In this document: one piece after another, positions 7,212 through 17,899 of the stretch | Layout of the letters: each line of letters starts with the position of its first letter | Numbering within the stretch: position 1 is the stretch's first letter | Assembly (NCBI GenBank): GCA_045402695.1 | Contig: JAWPNA010000094.1 | Span: 1-43,242, forward strand | DNA length: 43,242 nucleotides | From: JAWPNA01 sp045402695 | GTDB lineage: Bacteria > Acidobacteriota > Polarisedimenticolia > JACPZX01 > DASXTC01 | Direction of reading: 5' to 3' | The notes under the pieces: generated by a model | Seen by the model: only the letters and a program-made list of their open reading frames with translations | What the model was told of the DNA's origin: nothing | Database searches by the model: none | Position numbers and translations under genes: made by a program

Positions 7212-8012
7212 TCAAGAATGGGCCGCGGGCGGATTGGTCAGATCGTTGAGGGCCCAGGAGTAGTCCAGGTACTCCAGATGCGCTCCAGCCGGAAGGTCCT
7301 GCTTGAAGTACTTCCCGATGAACGCAGGAACCGATCCGTAGGCTTTCACGAAGTCCTCTTCATACCACTTGAAGATCGAGGAGACGTGCAGGACGCCTCG
7401 CTCGCGATCGAGACGGACCTTGCCGGGATCGTTGATGAAGTCGCCTGCGGCCCGCTCGAGCTCCGCATCGAGGAGGTTCGGGTGGAATGCCTCTGACCGC
7501 AGCTTCGGGCAGCCGCCCGAAGCGCACACCAGGGCGAAGTGCGTGCGGGGATCGTGGAAGTCCGGCCTGATGATTCCGTGCTCGATCTGATCGAGTGTGT
7601 GGGCGCGTCCTCCCACATCGAACTTGAGTCCTTTGAAGAAGCTCCACTTGCCGAGTAGTCCGACGTCGGCGACACTCTTGATCGGGTAGTGATCCACAAC
7701 CCCCTTGAGCACCAACGAGTTGTACGCGTTGATCCAGAAGGCAAGCTGTTCTTCCCGCGAGACGAGAACCGACGGCTCAATCCGGGAGAGATCGGCAATA
7801 TAGGCGGAGAGATCGTGATCTTGTTTGAGCGAAGGGTAGTCAACCAGCCCTTCCTTCACATGGCGCCCCAGCACCTTGTCAAGCAGTTCATGCGAGACGG
7901 TGGTGGGGGCGTCCCCTGATGCAGGGCGATCCACGGGCCCGGGGACCGGCTCCGAGGCGCAGGCCATCACCGCGAGAAGAAGCGCTGCCGAGCCGTGGGT
8001 GGCGGTGATCAT
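7212..8012 (-). CDS. DUF547 lipoprotein
   Basis: This 266-residue protein has a hydrophobic N-terminus ending in VMAC (about residues 15-18), a likely lipobox, so it is probably an envelope lipoprotein. Residues 70-230 carry DUF547 hallmarks: QLAFWINAYNSLVLKGV, HYPIKSV, LDQIEHGIIRP, HFALVCASGGCPKLR and VSSIFKWYEEDF. DUF547 proteins are common in proteobacteria and acidobacteria and have no firm function; the conserved Cys/His residues suggest an active site. The gene begins 11 bases after the hybrid kinase stop, so it may be co-transcribed with it. Translation signals are weak. Confidence 0.85.
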   Translation of the reverse strand: MITATHGSAALLLAVMACASEPVPGPVDRPASGDAPTTVSHELLDKVLGRHVKEGLVDYPSLKQDHDLSAYIADLSRIEPSVLVSREEQLAFWINAYNSLVLKGVVDHYPIKSVADVGLLGKWSFFKGLKFDVGGRAHTLDQIEHGIIRPDFHDPRTHFALVCASGGCPKLRSEAFHPNLLDAELERAAGDFINDPGKVRLDRERGVLHVSSIFKWYEEDFVKAYGSVPAFIGKYFKQDLPAGAHLEYLDYSWALNDLTNPPAAHS

Positions 8013-8023
8013 CCGGCGTGCGC

Positions 8024-10591
<2,568 letters not shown>

Positions 10592-10600
10592 CAGGCCGGT

Positions 10601-10629
10601 ATATTAGTGCAGTGCCCCGGAAATGTCTT
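10601..10629 (-). promoter_or_regulatory. Possible promoter for the hybrid kinase
   Basis: On the minus strand AAGACA (10629-10624) and TAATAT (10606-10601) are 17 bp apart; each matches the consensus at four of six positions. The -10 ends 9 bases before the ATG at 10591, which would give an almost leaderless transcript. The match is modest. Confidence 0.3.
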
Positions 10630-10755
10630 GCAGCGCCCGGGGTCCTCTCCGGGTGTTGCCTGGGAGTGTCTCCGAAGGAAGCCGGCCAGCCACAGAGGCG
10701 CCGCCGCTCCTGTGACAAGCGGCGGCACCAGGTCCGGCACGGAAATCTCGGGGAG

Positions 10756-11781
10756 CTAGCTCTCCCGGAGCTTGGGGACCAATGTCAGCCGCGGACGGCC
10801 CCCGTCGCCGTTGCCGGCATCCGGCCTCGCGCTCGGCCCCAGGATAGGCCCGGGTACTCCGGAGGACCTGTCGCGCAGCGGCTCAGGTGCAGAGGCCGAT
10901 CTCAGGGGGATCATCAGCTCGCTGGGCATCGGGCCCTTGAGGGGAGACGACATGTACTTGTGCACGGCGAAGACCCTCCGGAGCTTCTTCTTCGCCTGGG
11001 CCTCTATCTGGCGAATTCGTTCGCGGCTCAGGCCCATGCTCTCCCCGATCTGCTTCAGCGTGAACGACCGGCCGTCTTCCATCCCGAAGCGGTTGGCGAT
11101 GACCGTCTTCTCCTGGTCTGACAGCAGGTACATGGCAGACCGCACCATCGACTCGCTCTCGTTCCGCAGTAGCTCCTCCTCGGGATTCACGCAGGCGTCG
11201 TCCACGAGGTAGTCGCTGATCGGGATGGTCTTGTCGCGCCCCACCTTGTCGTCGAGCGAGATCTCGCGAAGCTTGATCATCAGGATCTCGTCAATCTTGG
11301 AGATCGTGCTGTCGAGCTTTCTGGAGATTTCGTCGCGCCCGGGACGCCGTCCCAGCTCGCGCGACAGCGTGGCCTCGGTCTCGCGGATCTTCTTCACCTT
11401 CTTCATCTGGTAGTTGGGCACGCGGACCAGGTTCGATTGCTCCGAAAGTGCCTTGAGAATCGACTTGCGCACCCACCAGATGGCGTAGGTGATGAACTTG
11501 GTCCCCTTGTTGTGGTCGTATCGCTGCGATGCCTCGATCAGGCCGATGTTCCCCTCGTTCAGGAGGTCCTCGAAGGGCATGCCGAGGTTCCGATACTCGT
11601 TGGCTATCTTGACGACGAAGGAGAGGTTGGATTCAACCAGCCGGTTGAGGCTGTCCTTGCTTCCGCACTGCTCGGCCTTGCGGGCAATCTCCATCTCCTG
11701 TTCCTTGGTCAGGATGGAGTATGCACCGATCTCAGAGAGGTATCGACCCAGGGAGGAGTCTTTCTCCACTCGTCGGCTCAT
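10756..11781 (-). CDS. RNA polymerase sigma factor, RpoD/RpoS-type (no region 1.1)
   Basis: This 341-residue sigma-70 protein contains region 1.2 (SLGRYLSEIGAYSILT), region 2 with the -10-reading helix YDHNKGTKFITYAIWWVRK, region 3 (VRVPNYQMKKVKKI), and region 4.2 (IGESMGLSRERIRQIEAQAKK), which reads -35 elements. It lacks the acidic region 1.1 of large RpoD proteins and carries about 50 extra Pro/Gly-rich residues at the C-terminus. It could be the main sigma of the organism or a group 2 (RpoS-like) sigma; I cannot decide. The ATG at 11781 starts just before region 1.2; upstream in-frame codons are a shadow lying in the leader. It has its own promoter and a leader of about 195 bases. Confidence 0.93.
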   Translation of the reverse strand: MSRRVEKDSSLGRYLSEIGAYSILTKEQEMEIARKAEQCGSKDSLNRLVESNLSFVVKIANEYRNLGMPFEDLLNEGNIGLIEASQRYDHNKGTKFITYAIWWVRKSILKALSEQSNLVRVPNYQMKKVKKIRETEATLSRELGRRPGRDEISRKLDSTISKIDEILMIKLREISLDDKVGRDKTIPISDYLVDDACVNPEEELLRNESESMVRSAMYLLSDQEKTVIANRFGMEDGRSFTLKQIGESMGLSRERIRQIEAQAKKKLRRVFAVHKYMSSPLKGPMPSELMIPLRSASAPEPLRDRSSGVPGPILGPSARPDAGNGDGGRPRLTLVPKLRES

Positions 11782-11875
11782 GGGCAGGTGAACCTCACAC
11801 CGAAGTGGACTCCTTGGCAGGGGGAGGGAGCCGGGAATTCCAAGCAAACACTGATGTTGGGCCCTTTTTTTCTCC

Positions 11876-11904
11876 TTGACAGCTGTGACGGTTAGGAGTA
11901 TTTT
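11876..11904 (+). promoter_or_regulatory. Possible second upstream promoter for the XRE/TPR operon
   Basis: TTGACA (11876-11881) and TATTTT (11899-11904) are separated by exactly 17 bp on the plus strand, inside the leader of the divergent sigma gene. If used, the transcript would run about 240 bases before the first plus-strand gene and would be antisense to the sigma leader. Confidence 0.3.
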
Positions 11905-11983
11905 TGGGACGGTTTGCCGGCTAGCCTCACGGTCCGCGTTCCTCACCTCACCGTGCGTCGCGTGCTGTCGGTAAGCGAGAGAG

Positions 11984-12012
11984 AGTCTATGTTGCCAGCG
12001 CATCCTTGTCAA
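11984..12012 (-). promoter_or_regulatory. Sigma-70-type promoter for the sigma factor gene
   Basis: On the minus strand TTGACA (12012-12007), a 17 bp spacer and TAGACT (11989-11984) form a good promoter. Transcription would begin near 11977, leaving a leader of about 195 bases before the ATG at 11781. The same hexamer pair and spacing recur at 30504-30532, in front of a response regulator. Confidence 0.6.
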
Positions 12013-12034
12013 GTCTTTTTTGTTGATGTAGCAT
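12006..12034 (+). promoter_or_regulatory. Divergent promoter sharing its -35 with the sigma gene promoter
   Basis: TTGTCA (12006-12011), a 17 bp spacer and TAGCAT (12029-12034) point right, toward the XRE gene. The -35 lies in the palindrome CTTGTCAAG, whose other strand supplies TTGACA of the minus-strand promoter. Polymerase should only be able to occupy one direction at a time. Confidence 0.4.
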
Positions 12035-12149
12035 AAAGAGGAACCTTCGTAGATCCGGCTCCAGATCGATCAGGCAGAACAGCGGCAACCACCTGGGGAG
12101 CGAGGACGGAGCCGCGAGGAGGCCCACTCTGGAAAGGCCAAGCAGCAGC

Positions 12150-12503
12150 TTGACGATCAGGCGCCAGGTTCCTCTTGTGGGCAAGAGGATCCGCGAGTTG
12201 AGAAAGGACCGCAACCTGACCCAGGCGGAGTTGGCGGCGAAGGTCGGCGTCCAGCAGTCGGACCTGTGCCGCATGGAGACAGGTGAGTACAAGGTCAGCC
12301 TGGAGACGCTCTTCAAGGTCCTGAAGATTTTTGAGATGAACGTCGGAGAATTCTTTCACGAGGCGCCTCCCAGTGAGATCGACTTCGGGGAGGGGGAACT
12401 TCTACAGACCTACAGGAACCTTCCCCCGTCGGCGCAAGTGGAGGTCAGGCACTTCATCAAGTTCATCGAGCGGCAGACGCGCAGGTTTCGCCGCAAGAGA
12501 TAA
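12150..12503 (+). CDS. XRE-family helix-turn-helix regulator
   Basis: The protein has up to 117 residues, starting at TTG 12150 (GGAAAGG 12 bases upstream). GTG at 12177 is an alternative that begins at the usual domain start, GKRIRELRK. The Cro/C1-type HTH covers residues 11-66 (LTQAELAAKVGVQQSDLCRMETG), followed by a linker and a basic tail ending RRFRRKR. It would bind an operator as a dimer. No ligand domain is attached, but the next gene, 18 bases on, is a TPR protein. This arrangement resembles a split form of regulators in which HTH and TPR are fused (RRNPP type). That comparison is an inference. Confidence 0.88.
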   Translation: MTIRRQVPLVGKRIRELRKDRNLTQAELAAKVGVQQSDLCRMETGEYKVSLETLFKVLKIFEMNVGEFFHEAPPSEIDFGEGELLQTYRNLPPSAQVEVRHFIKFIERQTRRFRRKR

Positions 12504-12521
12504 GGGATTCGAGTCCCGACC

Positions 12522-13442
12522 ATGGGCCAGAGTCGGCTGCCGGCCAGAGAGCAGTTCTCCCGCTTCATCGCGCTCGGCTATGCCCTGCTGAAGCAAGGCG
12601 ATCTCGGCGAGGCGCTCTCTCAATTTGAAGGCGCCCTGACCTGCGCCCGTAAGTCTGCCGACCTCGAACGCGCCAACAAGGCGGTCTGCAGCATCGCGGC
12701 GTGCTACATCGAGATGGGCGACCACGAGCGCGCCGCGAAGGGGTTGCGCGAGATCATCCTGCGCAGCACGGACGACGAGACAATCTGCGCCGCGGCGTAC
12801 AACCTCTCCATAAGCCTCAGGCGACAGGGACAGTTCCAGAAGGCGTTTGTCTATGCGAACAAGGCATACGAGAAAAGTCGCGCCATCCACGATCTGAACT
12901 GGATGGCCCGTTGCCACAACATGATCGGCAACATCTACTTGGTCCAGAGCCGCCTCGACAAAGCGCTCAGCCAGTATCAAAAGGCGCTGGCGCTCCGGCT
13001 GAAGGAGTCCGAGCTGAACAGATTCTCGGTGGCCATCTTGAAAGACAACATCGGGTACTGCCACATGCTGCAGGGGCAGTACGAAAAAGGGATCCGGCAC
13101 GTGAGCGAGGCGCTGGAATTGGCCAACGATCTGCACAGCAAGAAGTGCATCTGCGAGTGCTCGCACGATTTGAGTTTCGGCTACATGCAAGTGCGCCGGC
13201 TTGAGGAGGCGCAGCGGTACGGCAAGCGGGCATTGGAGCTGGCCGAGGCGGAAGGGTACAAGGACTTGGTGAAGAACTGCTATTACCTTCTGGGAGAGAT
13301 CAACTGCCTCAAGGGCGACGAGGAGCAGCGGGATCATTACTTCTACAGGCTGCAGGATCTCTATCCGCACCTGCCCTTCCTCAGGGATTTCCTCTGCACC
13401 TTCGACGTGAGCAAGATCATCGCCTTGAGGTTTCCGCAGTGA
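12522..13442 (+). CDS. TPR-repeat protein
   Basis: This 306-residue protein is made almost wholly of tetratricopeptide helix pairs. Examples are ALLKQGDLGEALSQFEGAL, AACYIEMGDHERAAKGL, MIGNIYLVQSRLDKALSQYQ, IGYCHMLQGQYEKGIRHVSE and FGYMQVRRLEEAQRYGKRAL. About six to seven repeats span residues 15-285. There is no signal peptide or membrane helix, so it is cytoplasmic. It probably binds a peptide or a partner protein, most likely the XRE regulator encoded 18 bases upstream. It is followed 16 bases later by a secreted-protein gene in the same apparent operon. The precise role is unknown. Confidence 0.85.
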   Translation: MGQSRLPAREQFSRFIALGYALLKQGDLGEALSQFEGALTCARKSADLERANKAVCSIAACYIEMGDHERAAKGLREIILRSTDDETICAAAYNLSISLRRQGQFQKAFVYANKAYEKSRAIHDLNWMARCHNMIGNIYLVQSRLDKALSQYQKALALRLKESELNRFSVAILKDNIGYCHMLQGQYEKGIRHVSEALELANDLHSKKCICECSHDLSFGYMQVRRLEEAQRYGKRALELAEAEGYKDLVKNCYYLLGEINCLKGDEEQRDHYFYRLQDLYPHLPFLRDFLCTFDVSKIIALRFPQ

Positions 13443-13458
13443 ACAGGAGAGTCCGCCG

Positions 13459-14340
13459 ATGAAAAGATCTCACGCGAGAGTCTCCGCCGTAGCGATAGCC
13501 GCGACCGTGCTCATCACCCTGTGCTCGGGTTTCTTCCAGGCCGCCACGACCGTGGTGGACCAACGCGGTCACCTCCTCACCATCGAAGTCATCGCCAATC
13601 CTTCGAAGCCGTCGGTGCAGGGCCTGCGCCTTGTGGACAGGGCGCCCACTGGCGAGACCACCACCGAGATACTCCTCTTCACCTACGATGCCGTGCTTGA
13701 CACCGGCCCCAACATCGCGATCGACCCGGTCGATGGAGAGCCCGTGGTGGTCTGGAGTCGCCACGACGGGACCGACGTCGATCTTGCGATGGCCCGTCGC
13801 GTGCCGGGTGGTAGAGGGTGGGGACCGATCGACCAGCTCACCGCCAACACGAGCACCGACATCGAGCCTCGGCTCATCGTCGCTCCGGATGGAGCGGCGC
13901 ACATCGTCTGGTGGCCGCAGGGGCTGGGCGGTGATGTTCTGCTCCAGAGTTTCGACATCTTCACGGGACAGCCGAGAGGAACGCCGCAGAAACCGCTCGA
14001 GCACCCGCCTGGCTCGTCACCCCCCATCATCCAGAACGTCGGCGGTGGCTACAACGAATCCTCGCCAGGCGACGACCCGGGAGTTCCCAGGGGCAGCAGC
14101 AAAGCTTCGGCGGGCCCGTGCCTCATGAACCCGGCGGCCGCTCCCGATCATGGAGCGCTCATGAGCTGCGGCAGGCCGGCGGGATGGCAGCTCTCCTCAT
14201 GCCAGCTTGTGGTGGGCACATTGGACGCCGAGACGCAGACTTGGAGACAGGTCTATGCGGACCTGCGCCGAGTGTCTCTGGCAAACACATCGGTCAGGAA
14301 TATCGCCCAGACGATGGCGGACTCGCGCTGCGATCAATGA
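13459..14340 (+). CDS. Secreted protein of unknown function, beta-propeller-like
   Basis: This 293-residue protein has a typical Sec signal peptide (basic start, hydrophobic VAIAATVLITLCSGFF, cleavage near residue 28). Residues 65-175 contain two motifs, IDPVDGEPVVVWSRHDGTDV and VAPDGAAHIVWWPQ, resembling the repeated blades of sialidase-like or BNR propeller proteins. Only about two to three blades are visible, too few for a full propeller. The C-terminal third has five cysteines. The gene is third in the XRE-TPR operon, so it could be an exported output of that system. It overlaps the convergent rhomboid gene by 7 bp. Confidence 0.7.
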   Translation: MKRSHARVSAVAIAATVLITLCSGFFQAATTVVDQRGHLLTIEVIANPSKPSVQGLRLVDRAPTGETTTEILLFTYDAVLDTGPNIAIDPVDGEPVVVWSRHDGTDVDLAMARRVPGGRGWGPIDQLTANTSTDIEPRLIVAPDGAAHIVWWPQGLGGDVLLQSFDIFTGQPRGTPQKPLEHPPGSSPPIIQNVGGGYNESSPGDDPGVPRGSSKASAGPCLMNPAAAPDHGALMSCGRPAGWQLSSCQLVVGTLDAETQTWRQVYADLRRVSLANTSVRNIAQTMADSRCDQ

Positions 14341-15080
14341 AACGGGTAGTGCCGGTCCCGCTTGGGCCGGCCCGAAGCACCGTTGTCCATGGCCCGGAAG
14401 CGGCGCCTTCGTAGCTTCCACCTCACCTCGCACAACACTGTACGCGGATCCCAGATACCCTTGAGCATGATGTAGCCGGTGAGCGCGCCTCCCAGGTGCG
14501 CGAACCGCGCCACGCCGTCGTAAGATAACGCCCCCAGGCTGTAGAGCTCGATCAGGGTGAGCAGAAGCGCGAACTGACGCGCCGTCATCGGGAAGATGCC
14601 CCAGAACAGGATCGTCCGGGCCGGAAACGTCATGCCGTAGGCGATGAGGACGCCGAAGATCGCGCCGCTGGCTCCCACCGTCTGCGAGCGCAGTGCGAAG
14701 GCGCAGTTGAGCAGCCCGCCACCGATGCCGCAGATAATGTAGTACCGGAGAAATTTCCTCCAGCCCCACGATCTTTCGAGCTCGCAACCAAACATCCACA
14801 AGATGAGCATGTTGAAGAGGATGTGGAAGGGCCCGTCCGGCGAATGCAGGAAGGCATAAGTCACGAGCTGCCAGACGCGGAACTCGCTGAGCACGAGGAT
14901 GGGGTTCAGGGCGAACAGCTCGAGAAAAAGGTCCCAGGCTTCAGGGGCCATCAGGCCGCGGACGAAGAGCTCCAACACAAGAACGGCGCTGTTTGCGATA
15001 ATGAGGGTCTTTACGGCTGGAGTGAAGGGGCCGCCAAAGGAAATTCGGTACTGGTTGCCGTAATCCTGCCGGGGCGGCAT
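14334..15080 (-). CDS. Rhomboid family intramembrane serine protease
   Basis: This 248-residue membrane protein shows the rhomboid signature: WQLVTYAFLH and HILFNMLILWMFG in helix 2, the catalytic GASGAIFG with nucleophile S138, and the catalytic histidine H195 in FAHLGGALTGY. About six membrane helices are visible. The C-terminus is a basic cytoplasmic tail (RWKLRRRRFRAMDNG). Rhomboids cut transmembrane segments of other proteins within the membrane. It faces away from the unknown anchored-protein gene that starts 38 bases to the right, and meets the secreted-protein gene tail-to-tail. No substrate is evident, though exported neighbours are candidates. Confidence 0.92.
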   Translation of the reverse strand: MPPRQDYGNQYRISFGGPFTPAVKTLIIANSAVLVLELFVRGLMAPEAWDLFLELFALNPILVLSEFRVWQLVTYAFLHSPDGPFHILFNMLILWMFGCELERSWGWRKFLRYYIICGIGGGLLNCAFALRSQTVGASGAIFGVLIAYGMTFPARTILFWGIFPMTARQFALLLTLIELYSLGALSYDGVARFAHLGGALTGYIMLKGIWDPRTVLCEVRWKLRRRRFRAMDNGASGRPKRDRHYPFH

Positions 15081-15118
15081 GCGGCGAGATTAGCACAGCC
15101 GGAGGAGAGCCCACAAGA

Positions 15119-16195
15119 ATGAACGCGCGCAAGATCGCCGTGGGCTGTTCGCTCGCGGCGGTCATCTTCGTCGCCCTGATCATCGTTACGGCCGTCATCG
15201 TCTTCAGGCAACTCTCGGCCCCTGCGCCGCTGCCGCAACCGTCCGCCCTCGTGGACAGCGGCACGCTGGGATTCGCCGTGGCTCACCTGGAGCCGGACAA
15301 CCCCTGGATCAAAGGCCTTCTCGAGGAGTGGGAGAGGAACTCCTTCCAGCGATCCAATGCCGGCAGAATCCTGCCGCTCGACCTCGCGTGGACCTCGCGC
15401 AGCGCGGGCCCGGGCGCCGAGAGACATCTCCTGCGTTTGAGCCTCGCGCCGAGGGGCAAGCTTGTGGGTCTCGTGAGCGACGTCGCTCTGTGGCGCGCGG
15501 GCCGCGCCGGCAAGAAGACCGTCTCTCGCGAGGAGTATGGAGGGGAGGGGATCACATCATTCCCAGGGCTGCCGATCAGGGGTTTCTTCTTCGTGCGAGA
15601 GAATTCGATCTTCTGGGCCTCGGATCGTGAGGGTGCGCATCGCGCTGTTGACAGCGCCGCCGGTCGCGCCCCAGCGGCCGAGACACCGCCTTCCGGCCGG
15701 CCTGATCTGCTCGCATTGCTGCCTGAAGGCTCTTCCCACGCTCTCGCCGGGGCGCTGGTCAACACGGACGGATCAATGGAGCGAAGCCTGATGCTGATCC
15801 CCAGGGTCGCGACGGACGAGCCGGACTCTCCCCTCACCTCGCTGTCCGCGCTCTCCTTTGTTTTCGAGCCGACCTCCCCGGAAGAAGGGGCCGGAGAGAT
15901 CACGCTCCACTTCCCCGAAGGGACGCCTTCCGACACGGTGGAGAGAGAGGCGCGCGAAGTGTCCCGACGACTTTCTTTCCTGTCTTTCGCGAAGGTCTCG
16001 CTCCAGGTCGAACCCCTGCCATCGACATCGGGGACGGTGCTCGGCGTGAAAGCCACAGGGCTCCAGTCGATCTATGGACGGTTGGCCTCGGAGTTCTTCG
16101 ATTTCACGAGGACGATCGAACGCTTGGCCAAGGAGAACGGCGGCCGCACCGAGGCGCTTCCCGACCCGAATCAGTCGAGCTCGACGTTCCAGTAG
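15119..16195 (+). CDS. Membrane-anchored protein of unknown function
   Basis: This 358-residue protein has one N-terminal membrane helix (residues 10-30, VGCSLAAVIFVALIIVTAVI) that acts as an anchor or signal. GGAGGAG (15101-15107) lies 11 bases before the ATG. The remainder should be outside the cytoplasm and contains alternating strand/helix segments without a family motif I recognise. It resembles DUF3352-type proteins in its general plan (anchor, then segments such as IRGFFFVRENSIFWASDREG and DLLALLPEGSSHALAGALV), but that is a guess. It overlaps the convergent HNH gene by 25 bp. Confidence 0.75.
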   Translation: MNARKIAVGCSLAAVIFVALIIVTAVIVFRQLSAPAPLPQPSALVDSGTLGFAVAHLEPDNPWIKGLLEEWERNSFQRSNAGRILPLDLAWTSRSAGPGAERHLLRLSLAPRGKLVGLVSDVALWRAGRAGKKTVSREEYGGEGITSFPGLPIRGFFFVRENSIFWASDREGAHRAVDSAAGRAPAAETPPSGRPDLLALLPEGSSHALAGALVNTDGSMERSLMLIPRVATDEPDSPLTSLSALSFVFEPTSPEEGAGEITLHFPEGTPSDTVEREAREVSRRLSFLSFAKVSLQVEPLPSTSGTVLGVKATGLQSIYGRLASEFFDFTRTIERLAKENGGRTEALPDPNQSSSTFQ

Positions 16196-16761
16196 GCGAT
16201 GTCGAGAAAGTTCCGCCACGCATCGTAGTGAGCGCCCGCGAACGACACCTTCACCAAGGGATGCCACCTGGGCTTGGCGGGCGGTTTCAGAAGCGTCATT
16301 CCCACATCCGAGGGCAGGTTGTTTCCCTTCCGGGCGTTGCACTCGATGCAGCAGCACACCACGTTGTCCCAGGTGGACTTGCCCCCGCGGGAAAGCGGGA
16401 ACACGTGGTCGAGATTGAGCTCCCGGGTAGAGAAGCGCTCGCCGCAGTACTGACAGCGATTGCGGTCCCTGAAGTAGATGTTCTTCCGGGTGAACCGCAC
16501 GTCATGGCGCGGCAACGCGTCGTAGTGCAGCAGCAGAATCACCCGCGGGATCTTGATCTTCATCGCTGGAGTGGAGATGAACTCGTCGTCGGGCTGCACC
16601 GGAATGTCGCACCAGTTCTCCCACGAGTAGGTGGAGTAATCCGGCGCTACTGCCTTCACCTGCCCCTTGTACAGCAGACAGAAGGCCTTCCGTGCAGAGG
16701 TCACCTGGATGGCCTGGAACAAGCGGTTCAGTACGAGGACGTTCGAATCCAGCACCAGCAC
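16171..16761 (-). CDS. HNH endonuclease family protein
   Basis: This 196-residue protein starts at GTG 16761 with GAGGGGAGA just upstream. The HNH motif lies at about residues 96-146: RNRCQYCGERF (zinc knuckle), LDHVFPLSRGGKSTWDNVV (first His and Asn), then CCCIECNARKGN (second zinc pair). It matches the widespread stand-alone 'HNH endonuclease' set found in many bacterial chromosomes rather than a homing endonuclease in an intron. The N-terminal half (LVLDSNVLVLNRLFQAIQ, AFCLLYKGQVKAV) is typical of this group. It is the last gene of the trxA-tlpA-hflX-ddl run, 19 bases after ddl. Its true substrate is unknown. Confidence 0.88.
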   Translation of the reverse strand: MLVLDSNVLVLNRLFQAIQVTSARKAFCLLYKGQVKAVAPDYSTYSWENWCDIPVQPDDEFISTPAMKIKIPRVILLLHYDALPRHDVRFTRKNIYFRDRNRCQYCGERFSTRELNLDHVFPLSRGGKSTWDNVVCCCIECNARKGNNLPSDVGMTLLKPPAKPRWHPLVKVSFAGAHYDAWRNFLDIAYWNVELD

Positions 16762-16780
16762 TCTCCCCTCAGCCGGCTCA

Positions 16781-17899
16781 TCAGCGGACGCCCGGAGCTT
16801 TCTGGCCCGGCGCGAACTCCCGCTTGAGCGTCCGGCTCTCCTCGTGGCGCTCGATGGCCAGGCTTATCAGACGATCCACCAGCGGGGCGAAGGCCACGCC
16901 GCTGGCCTCCCATAGCCTCGGGTACATGCTGATCGGCGTGAAGCCCGGGATGGTGTTGATCTCGTTGATCAGCACTGCACCATCCGATCGTCTCACAAAG
17001 AAGTCCACGCGCGCCATCCCCGCGCAGCCGAGCACCTTGAAGGCGGTGATTGACACTGCTCTCACCCTCTCGGCCTGGGCCTGGGTGATCCTCGCCGGAA
17101 TGATCAGCTCAGAGCCTTCCTCCAGGTACTTTGCGGTGTAATCGTAGAACTCACGACAGGGGATGATCTCGCCGGCCACCGAGGCCTCGGGCTGATCGTT
17201 TCCCAGAACGGCGCACTCCACCTCCTGCCCGGCCACCGCCTCCTCGATGATGACGCGCCGGTCGTAGGATGAAGCCTCCTCCAGGGCCGCCCTCAGACCT
17301 TCGGGGCTCTTCACCTTCGACACGCCGACGCTCGATCCTCCATTGGAGGGTTTGCTGAAGCAAGGATAGCCGAGGCGATCAGCGACCTCTCGCTGGATGC
17401 CGGGAAGGTCGTTCTCAATCTGCCTGCGGTTGACGGCGAAGTACTCGGCCTGAGGCAGGCCGGCTGACTGGAACATCGTCTTCATGGCGACCTTGTCCAT
17501 ACCGAGACTCGATCCCAGCACTCCAGACCCCACGTAAGGCAGACCCGCGAGCTCCAGAAGACCCTGCAGGGTGCCATCCTCACCGCCCTGACCGTGCACC
17601 AGCGGGAAGATTACGTCGATCCCGACGCGGGCGCCCGCCGTCTCGATGGGAACCAGTCCGCCCACCGACGGGTCCCCGGTGAGGGCGGCCCGCGTGGCCC
17701 GTGCCTGCCCCAGGTCCGTGCCCAGGAGCGTCCGCGGGTCGCCCGCCGTCAGCCAGAATCCCTCGCGCGTGATGCCGATGGGCACCACCTCGTACTTGTC
17801 TTGGTCCAGGTGGGCGGCCACGGCCCGTGCCGAGACGAGCGACACCTCGTGCTCGACCGATCGACCCCCAAACACCAGACCGACTCTTTTTCGCTTCAC
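16781..17899 (-). CDS. ddl: D-alanine--D-alanine ligase
   Basis: This 372-residue ATP-grasp enzyme joins two D-alanines for the peptidoglycan stem peptide. It opens VGLVFGGRSVEHEVSLVSA, the Ddl N-terminal signature. It then shows FPLVHGQGGEDGTLQGLLE, CFSKPSNGGSSVGVSKV in the ATP-grasp domain, VEECAVLG-like metal-site strands, and the terminal NEINTIPGFTPISMYPRLW. The 372-residue length suits the longer (DdlA/VanA-like) subgroup. The GTG start at 17899 overlaps the hflX stop (GTGA). No other murein genes are nearby; it is a member of the trxA-tlpA-hflX run. Confidence 0.96.
   Translation of the reverse strand: MKRKRVGLVFGGRSVEHEVSLVSARAVAAHLDQDKYEVVPIGITREGFWLTAGDPRTLLGTDLGQARATRAALTGDPSVGGLVPIETAGARVGIDVIFPLVHGQGGEDGTLQGLLELAGLPYVGSGVLGSSLGMDKVAMKTMFQSAGLPQAEYFAVNRRQIENDLPGIQREVADRLGYPCFSKPSNGGSSVGVSKVKSPEGLRAALEEASSYDRRVIIEEAVAGQEVECAVLGNDQPEASVAGEIIPCREFYDYTAKYLEEGSELIIPARITQAQAERVRAVSITAFKVLGCAGMARVDFFVRRSDGAVLINEINTIPGFTPISMYPRLWEASGVAFAPLVDRLISLAIERHEESRTLKREFAPGQKAPGVR

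Noticed and set aside
12503..12520. tRNA T-arm-like sequence GGGATTCGAGTCCC between the XRE and TPR genes
   Set aside because: Only a short stem is present; there is no acceptor, D or anticodon arm, and flanking bases are coding.
16741..16752. GTTCGAATCC, resembling a tRNA T-loop
   Set aside because: It lies within the start of the HNH gene (DSNVLVL) and has no tRNA fold around it.
16171..16761. HNH gene as a homing endonuclease, CRISPR or restriction component
   Set aside because: There is no intron, methylase, Cas gene or repeat array nearby; the sequence fits the common stand-alone chromosomal group.
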